The position numbers and the translations under genes were made by a program. A stretch of DNA of 64,000 bases from Isoetes taiwanensis (Eukaryota > Streptophyta > Lycopodiopsida > Isoetales > Isoetaceae), in contig JAJEKV010000113.1 in the NCBI GenBank assembly GCA_021234155.1, positions 992,001 through 1,056,000 of the forward strand. The letters are read 5' to 3'. Shown here piece after piece: positions 56,627 to 64,000 of this stretch (the stretch's first letter is position 1; the number at the start of each line of letters is the position of its first letter). The notes beneath the pieces are model-generated. The model was not told the DNA's origin, did no database searches, and saw nothing but the letters and a program-made list of their open reading frames with translations.

Positions 56627-58546
56627 GCCCTAGAGACTTCAGGCACAAATATTTGTGATTCTAATGTTGAGGCACAATGTGTAATATGCACAAAAGGCCC
56701 TCTAAAAGATTAGAAAATTATGCGGAACAACGGTTAGAAGCGAATGGCGGCAACCTATGTCGACCATAGCCAGCGGGAGAAAAGGCTCCTTTGTTTTTCG
56801 ACCCTTTCTCACCCTATTTTTGCTAATATAACAGTTTAGACCTTAATGCTCCAATGTAAATGTGGTTAGATTTTGTATTCTCGCCTTCTACGTATTTAGG
56901 TAATTATTTTTTGTATTTTCTACCATATACAACTTACTTTACTTTATATATTGGCACTATCTAAGACTTTTACCTTTTAGCCTTTTATCATCCTTTATTA
57001 ATTTTTACCCCAAAGATAGCAGGCAACTAGGCACGTAAGATGATACGAATTGTTGATCAACAACATAAGAATAAGATGAAAATAACAATCATATTGTTTG
57101 TTGTTCCATATATTCATATTGTGCAACATTGGGTTGTCATCAGATCCTCTAACTAGATGAAATTAGGCGAGTCTTAGATTTTCGGAACCAACTTCGCATT
57201 CAGTGGCATCACACAATAGCTAACAATGGACAATGATATGGTTAAGGCTATGGTTGAAAGCAATGATATGCTTATAGCTATGGTTGAGAGCACAAAAAAT
57301 GCGTGTATGGAGGAGGGGATGGAGGTGTTAGGATGTCATATAGGGTATATCGTGAAGCAATGGTGTTTAAATAAGGTGCAAAGATTTTTTTTCAGGAAAC
57401 ATTATTCCTCATCCCACGTACTATCGTGTGAGAGAACAACTTATGATTCCCATCTCGAACAGACACACATTTGACATTAGCATCGGGTGGAATAGATATT
57501 GTCATTCTCTCTGGATCATAGTTTCTAACAAGAAGAAGCCGGGCTGTTTGGATTCATAAAAGCGCAAAAATTGAATTATGAAGGAGATAATATGGAGGAA
57601 TTTCAAACTTTAGTGGTTAGGGATCCGCAACATCAAGTATAAGGTTGTAGGTTGACTCTGTAGCTACCCCCTCTTCGAACTTGTGCAGGGAGATGTCTAT
57701 TTGCTATGTAATCATGTAACATTTATTCAATATAGTATAATTCTTTATCCTTCAAAAAAAAAGGGGAGGGGATGGGGTGAAGTATTCTCATTTATCATAT
57801 TTTTCTTCATCAACCTAACTTACTTACGATGAGTTGGATAAATACCAAGATTGTTGAGTAGTGCTTGCTTGACTTAGACTACTTTGGTTTCCACTGACAC
57901 AAGACAAACATCACACAACTCCACCCCTATAAATGAGTTGAAAAAGAGAAATTTATTGGGGGACTTGAAACAAATCCATCCCCTATAACTGGGTTAGAAA
58001 AAGAGAAATGTTCGCCGCCGGCAATATAAATTTCTTGTAATATTTATACGTTTTCAGAAAATAGTCGAGTTACGCGGTATTAAATTATGTGGCATACACG
58101 TCATCAATACATGGAAAGAAATGATCCTGCATCCCTATTACGTCAACTGAATTCGAACATGAATTAACAGCATTGGCTTGCTTCAACGCCAAAAAAATGG
58201 AGTCCGATTAGGTTTCCAATTGCTTATAATGCGGTGAGAGCTTCGTTGCCAGTCATTTTCTCATTGGTATTGTTGTTGAGATCAGGAAAATTACAGAATC
58301 ACTACATTCAAGGCAATGTAATTTTGACAGCAGATACGTTTGCGAGTCTTAGTGCTTAAGACCTAGAAAATAAAATGCTCAAGGCCTGAGGTAGTCGACA
58401 TGTAATACTCAAATGCTCAACATTAATACTCTATCGGCTACGCATGGCCCTGCACGATTTACAAGCGGATTGTGCACTATATAGTTCTCCTGAAATTACT
58501 GAGTGATACATTATGCAATTCTGTTCATGGACCTATATTTCCAAAG
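56627..58546. other. Intergenic, no recognised gene
   Basis: An 82-codon frame at 57226-57474 starts with an imperfect repeat ('MVKAMVESND', 'MLIAMVEST') but has no known motif. 58002-58035 ends 'aatttcttgtaatattt' after a 'gccgccggc' word, a TIR-like end also seen at 8733 and 13580. Upstream exons of the gene that follows could lie here unseen. Confidence 0.4.
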
Positions 58547-61500
58547 AGCCTCTTTGGATGCATTGGATACCAGAGAATCCTTGTCTCTAGAAAGGTTCGT
58601 TTGTTTTTGCCAACTTGTTGAGATGGGTGTGCTGTGTACCATCTCTGTCTATTAGCTTCTTGTCATAATAATACCTTCTCATTGACATGGCAAAGGAGAA
58701 GGCATATATTAAAATTTGGGATGCAGCATTTATCAATTTCCTTGTATTGTTATGGATAGCCTTATTATAATTTTACTAGACCATCAAATATTTGGAACTT
58801 GTATTTGTGGTCTTGCCCATAATCATTAAAAATTCTACTTGACCTGAACATTTTTAATATATACTTACAAGTACGTGGTTTGGTTACAGAAGACAAACAC
58901 TTGATCTTGCTCATCAAGCACAACTTGCAGCATGTTCCTATTTTGGCTTTGATCCCAACGAAGTAATTCATAATCAACACTTAAGGCGGAGAAAGGTATC
59001 TTTTGTGAGCAGGAACATTGCATTGTAGTTCGTAAATATTTTATGAGTTTTTTTAAGAAGAGGTGTTTTTTTTCCTGCAGAGTTTAGCAAGTTTACGACC
59101 ATTTGAGTTGCACCTGCACCACCATTATCACCATGTGGGTGATCAAGCAGGAGGCCAACTACTCTCAACCCAAGCTAAATATGCTAGCTCAAGGTTTGAG
59201 GGGGCAGTGTACGGGAGTCAATGTGTTGATAAAAGAAATTCAATCAGCAGATTATGCTGTCAAGATGGAGATAAAATGGTTATTCAGCAAAATCCCATAC
59301 GGGTGAAGGATCCATGGAATGCATCATCAGCGATTGATCCGCAAAAGACAGTGTTCCATGATCTTGTCCCAATTTCATACTTCCCAGCCAAGCATACCAG
59401 TTGCTTGCCAACCATGCAAGATTATAATAATTTGTCTTTGGAGTTCCATCGCAAAGATGGAAAAAATAAAATAGACAATGCTTTTCGAAACAACATAAAT
59501 AATGGCTTAAAATCCGAGGACAGATTCCAAAAAGGTGTCATTCAATCACCTTCAAAAGTGGATATCAATTTATGGACAAAACCATCCTTAGTAGAGGATG
59601 TAGAATGCAGTAACTTGTACCAGGATGCTGCAAGGTGTGTCAATATGACTTCTCAAAGGCTGCAACGGGCTATGCTAAATGAAGACACACATGATGCCAC
59701 TGAGTTCACAATTCCAATGGTATGGTTGTCAAATTAAAAAAGAGAAACATAGAGATACACACGTGCAATGAAGGGCAAAACTAATTATTAGTATATTTGT
59801 TCCTTAACAGGTGGAAAGAAAACTATGTGGAGATGGCAACAATTTACAAAGTAGAGACATTAGCAAACATAAAGATCAAGACATTGGCCCAAATGTTTTT
59901 ATCCCTGATCCAAGGAGCTCTGCTGGATTGTGTTCACAGAAGGCTTCTACACCGCAGGACAAAACAGTAAGATGGGCTCTATTGTTTAGTGTGAAATTCT
60001 AAAACTTGGTTATCCTAACCATAAACATGACATATGTTTTAGGAGTCAAAGAATATCAAATCTGTTGGTCAAAATGTACATCAAATCACATTGCAAAAAG
60101 ACAGTGAATTCAATAGGCTACGTCAAATACATGACAGAGAGCTTTTAGAAACAGAAGAAAAGTTTAAGGCACTTTCCCTGCAAATAATTCCTAGAAGAGA
60201 ATTACAGAAGGCATATTTAAACAATGAGCCGCATTTAAGAATAAATAGAGTTGCAAGGGCAGTTTTGAGACCGGGTCCTGATGCGATTTTATCCGATGGG
60301 GCCATCTATGATTCCGATAATACTCTCAAGGTTGTTTGCTTATTAGCTTGCCTTTCTTGTCTGTTTCTTTTATCTGTTGTTTCATCTATAACAGAACATA
60401 TGGCTAGCTTCTGGAACTTTAGTTAAAATTGCCGTTAGATTTTAATTGAATTCACAGAATATGGTATATAGTCACACTAAACCAAGCCATGGCTGCTACA
60501 TGTATTTTGGTACAGGTTCTTCAGCAGATCATATTGGTTATGCTTAAGGAAAGAAATAGGTTTCATGATATTATACTATGTGAATTGGAGAAGGGAGCAA
60601 CAGACAAATCAAAGCTGCTCCAGCTGTTTTTACATGAAAAAGAATGCCATGAAAAGACAAAAGCTACATTCGAAGAAATAAGAATGTGTTCTAAAAATTC
60701 CCTCTCAACGCATGACAAGGCAGGGCATGCTAGAAAGCTCAATCTAGTCAAACATCTGAGGACATGCCAAGATGACATGGAAAATGCTCAGGGCAGCAGT
60801 TCATATGCATCAATTCAAGATTTCATCAGGGTTGAATGCTTAACTAGCTGTTTAGTTCTGCATTTGCTGACTGTATGCCTGTCCACTGCTTGTGTACTAA
60901 TAGGTTACTAGCTATTTTGTTGTCTAAACATTCCTGGAGTTTTGTTTATCCTCTTGCTATCCTTTTCAACTAAAATGGCAACTATTTTTAGGGTGCTGTT
61001 GAAGCTGCACATGACTTTCTCGATATTCAGTCTGAGGTTCTTGCTCGGTTCGCTGAAAAGCTGGATAAAGGATCATTAAGAGACTTATCAGAACTTATGA
61101 GGACCACCAAATCACGCCACGAGGGTTGTCAGAAACGGGTAAACAAAGTTCTAGAAAACTTTTCCATGTTCGAAGACGAGTTTAATGAAAAAGAAAAACA
61201 CCCGAGTAGAGCAGAAGTTTATGAAAGAACTAAAGTGCCCCAAGAGGATAACTTTTCTGAAAGGGAGAGGGACTACTTTGTAGTTGATGAAAAGTTGATA
61301 CAAAATGAAAGTCCAATTTGTACGTCATTTTCAGCTCCATATTCAGTTGAGCTGGACACTGGTCTGGATCAAGGCCGGCTTGTTGAGAGACATACTCAGG
61401 CACCTTCTACAGTTTGTGCGAGTGAACATCAGCCCCAGATCAAGGTGGAGAATGATTTTGTTGTCAAAGATGGTGGCGCAACAAAGTTTATGGAATGGCC

Positions 61501-63958
61501 ACTGGATAGGTCACCTATGAAACCATGCTTTGAAATCTCTGAGGGCAAGTTGATTGATAATTATAAAACCAAAACAAAGGAACAGCTCACCAGATTCCAA
61601 GAAGAGCAAAAGGTTCTTTGGGAGTCAATAAAAAGTGCAGTTGTGAGGTTGGAGACAAGATTGTCTATCTTAGAGGACAAAAAAAGTGAACTAGAAAAAG
61701 CTCTACATAGGAGCTGCCCTCTGGTATTTCATGAACGAGGTACAAAAGCTTTAGATGAACCACACTGCTCCATTCAAGATTCTTCAAGATCCATTAATCA
61801 AGAGTTCCCAGCTGGTTATTCAACTGTATACTTGTCGCCTATCTTTGAGGTTCTGGAGGAACAGGTTGACCATACATCTGAAGCAAAGGGGAACCTAGAT
61901 TTTGGTCATGCAGACATAAAGGAACGTTGCCATCCTTTTGCTACTTCTGGATTCCTGGGAACCATGAACAAGGTTGTAGATTGTTTTGTGCGTTATGTGC
62001 TTCAATGCTTGCATACTACAATTGTCTCAAGCATCCATCCTAATTGCGATATCCCTTTGCTTTACAGGATTTAGAACAAGAAGTAGGTTATGAGGACAAA
62101 CATGTCCCCATCTCAATGGACGCTTCCACTTCTTTGTGTTGTGAAGAACACAACAATACTGGCAAAGCACAAAGTCAATTCTGCTGCAGGTATTCTTATA
62201 ATTGTATATGCTCTTTATGAAGTCAATTTGTTTTCAGCTTTTGCTACAAAACTTTGTCTCTATACGTAAGTTATGGGCAGATGCAGGGCTACCTCATGAT
62301 AGAGCACTTGGCAGGTTTTGCCACACCAGTCCATCCGTTGTTCCTAAGATGGCATCAGAGCCAAAATTGGCTGATCCATGGTCCCAGGAGGTTGCAAGTG
62401 CAAAGGGCTAAGTTGGTCTGCCCACTAACGAGGAGGGTTGAATAGATATATGTAATGTGCAGATGTGGCTTGCAACCTGGAGATCCTGGGTTCAATACCC
62501 AGCCAGTCGCTATCATTTTTTAGAGTTTTTAATGCTTCCTTTGATTTATCTTGATTGGGGGCCATGCTTTATGCATAGATTTGAGAAACTGTCTTAAAAA
62601 AATGGTCTCAGCATAGTCCAGCCAAATAGTCAGCAAATCTGCTCCGAGAGTAGAAAATGATTTGCATAGTTTTTAATTAGGATAACATGCCAAGCGTTAA
62701 TAGCTTTTGTGTGTTAGTTGTAATTATGTACAGTGAATGGGCTTTTAAAAACGTTTTGGCATTCTATTTGTTTGAGGTTCAAGGTTGTCCAGGTTAAGGA
62801 TGTGGGCTCCAACTTGAAGCATTTGTAGATCACGTGGCATTTCTTCTAGTGTATTTTGTACCACCTCAATATAATATGACCCGTTGTTGCTTGAGCAAAA
62901 GGAAGATATGGCTTGTCACTTTTGTGAGGCAACACTAATGGAAGCACAGCAGATGGTTCTTGCTGCATGTTAGATCTTTGGGGTGAATAACTCTTATGCG
63001 CAAGATTGCTTTGTCCGTAGGAGTTTTATTGCTTCACGAGCAGTAATGCTTGATCAAGTACATCCATAGCTTGTGTATCATGTAATAGATCATCCTCTTG
63101 TTTCTATCATTTCCTCTGTACACCGATTCCTTTAGTGGTTCTATGCTTTCCCCACATTTCTTTGTTTATTTGCAGTGCCCAGATGGCTATGCCAGAAAAC
63201 GTACCAAACAAAGATATTGTGAAAGGTAACAGTCTGATTGTGAATTTAGTTCGCCCACATCACATTTAACAACTTAATAATGTTATAGGCGATATGCAAG
63301 CATTGAAGGACACAATATGGAAGCTTTATGCAATTTGTGGGGAGCAGGTAGTCAAATCAAAATTCAGCGATGGTAGAAACATCAGCCACAACCAGAAAGA
63401 ACATCTAAGAGGAATGTTGCAGAAGCATGATGAGCTCAGAGAAATGAGCAGTCAATCTGATAGTTGCAAACAGGCAAGTTCCATTTGATTATGTGATATA
63501 GCTGTCACTGATGGATTTAATCTGAGTGCTGAAATTCATATGGAACAAATAAAGATTCCTGCATCTGCTTGCTCTGATTAGTACTTTTTCTCCAGCAGGA
63601 CAACGTAGAAAGATGTTCTGGCAATGATTTGGAGCTTGCTTTTACCATTGCCTTTTGTGAATACGAGAAAGTAAAAACATCATTCGAAGCTGAAAAAACA
63701 AGGAATGCTGATTATCAACGGAATAATACCTTCCTGCAGCAAAGAGTTGAGCACTGTGAAAATCACTTGACTGAGCTCTTGAGAGCACATGTAAAAGAGA
63801 TCAAGCAGAAAGAGAGGACGTTATCTTGTGTGCAAGAACTAAATACTCAATTGGTACAAGAAATGTCAAAAACTGAGGCTACCCTTGCTTCATTACAAAC
63901 TGAGCACAGAGACCTGTGTTCGATATTGGAGACCAAATGGCAAGAACCAAGAATAGAA
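58547..63958 (+). CDS. Long coiled-coil protein, unrecognised, partial at both ends
   Basis: Exons in phase: possible 58547-58594 ('LDALDTRESLSLE'), 58890-58995 ('LAHQAQLAACSYFGFDPNEV'), 59081-59719, 59811-59966, 60043-60330, 60516-60830, 60992-61972, 62068-62189, 63176-63225, 63289-63473 and 63599-63958, then a GTAAGT donor. About 1070 codons are seen. There is a His-rich 'HLHHHYHHVGD' early on. Later exons are rich in Lys/Glu heptads ('KTKEQLTRFQEEQKVLWESI', 'RLETRLSILEDKKSELEKAL', 'FLQQRVEHCENHLTELLR'), so a scaffold or structural role is likely. No catalytic domain, signal peptide or membrane segment is seen. No stop or frameshift breaks it, unlike all other coding here. One intron (63474-63598) is GC-AG. 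Start and end lie outside what I can define. Confidence 0.7.
62275..62530 (+). repeat. tRNA-derived SINE-like sequence in an intron
   Basis: Within the 986-bp intron 62190-63175. An A-box-like GGGCTAAGTTGG (62405-62416) is followed 70 bp on by a perfect tRNA T-arm, CTGGG-TTCAATA-CCCAG (62486-62502), whose GGTTCAATACC fits a B box, then a T run. An earlier 'tcatgatagagcacttgg' (near 62293) is also tRNA-like. This is the layout of an RNA polymerase III promoter of a SINE or a tRNA pseudogene. It does not fold as a complete tRNA. Confidence 0.45.
63474..63598 (+). other. GC-AG intron
   Basis: Exon end CAG is followed by GCAAGT, the strong consensus of rare GC-AG introns; the acceptor is CAG at 63596-63598. 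Splicing keeps the frame (TGC AAA CAG | GAC AAC GTA). The alternative, reading through, meets a stop within five codons. Confidence 0.65.
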
Positions 63959-64000
63959 GTAAGTTACCCCTAAAGACATGCTACTTCTTAATTAGGAAGA

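Noticed and set aside
57226-57474. 82-codon plus frame as a gene
   Set aside because: No splice partners, no motif, and base composition like the flanks.
62275-62530. Functional tRNA gene
   Set aside because: The T-arm is perfect but no acceptor stem, D-arm and anticodon arm fold at normal spacing.

Overview
The window is nuclear DNA of a land plant. It has spliceosomal introns, PLS-type pentatricopeptide repeat (PPR) remnants, a plant sn-glycerol-3-phosphate acyltransferase (GPAT) relic, and layered CACTA, PIF/Harbinger, Ty1/copia, Ty3/gypsy, TRIM, MITE and LINE sequences. A Crypton-like tyrosine-recombinase element and a LINE with a coiled-coil plus RNA-binding ORF1 are not what I would expect of a flowering plant, so a fern or other seedless plant is my guess. 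The sequence does not prove it. Nothing bacterial, organellar or CRISPR-like was seen.

Layout. 1-9851: repeat-rich intergenic DNA with a GGGCCC foldback MITE (about 1.58-1.83 kb), a four-motif microsatellite (3.2-3.5 kb), a short LINE 3' end (4.9-5.0 kb), and a decayed Ty3/gypsy integrase (5.5-7.35 kb) split by a 1.35-kb poly(A) retroposon with a target-site duplication. 9852-12558 and 41199-41710 are the two halves of one Crypton-like element. It carries a multi-exon tyrosine recombinase gene, now broken by two TAG stops and frameshifts.

The halves are separated by a 28.6-kb CACTA element (12559-41198, TSD AGG). The CACTA carries subterminal palindromes at both ends and a decayed transposase plus accessory ORFs on the minus strand. 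It also holds host-gene fragments (a duplicated PPR segment, a GPAT pseudogene, a second PPR relic) and later insertions: a gypsy LTR, two copia 3' ends, an L1-type LINE and a second LINE flanked by (GA)n.

41711-53081: an intact 452-bp TRIM with 5-bp TSD, a 1.1-kb internally deleted relative of the Crypton element, a dispersed 400-bp repeat pair, a gypsy LTR piece, a 5'-truncated LINE with a structured 3' tail, a PPR scrap, and a pseudogene of a plant hnRNP-Q/LIF2-like RNA-binding protein. 53082-56626: a PIF/Harbinger element with convergent transposase and Myb-like genes, both damaged. 58547 to the window end: the only gene that looks intact, a long coiled-coil protein of unknown function. 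Its ten best exons keep phase throughout, and one intron holds a tRNA-derived repeat.

Most of the window is therefore a transposon graveyard with clear nesting order. The likely functional cellular gene is the plus-strand gene at the right end, which runs off the window.
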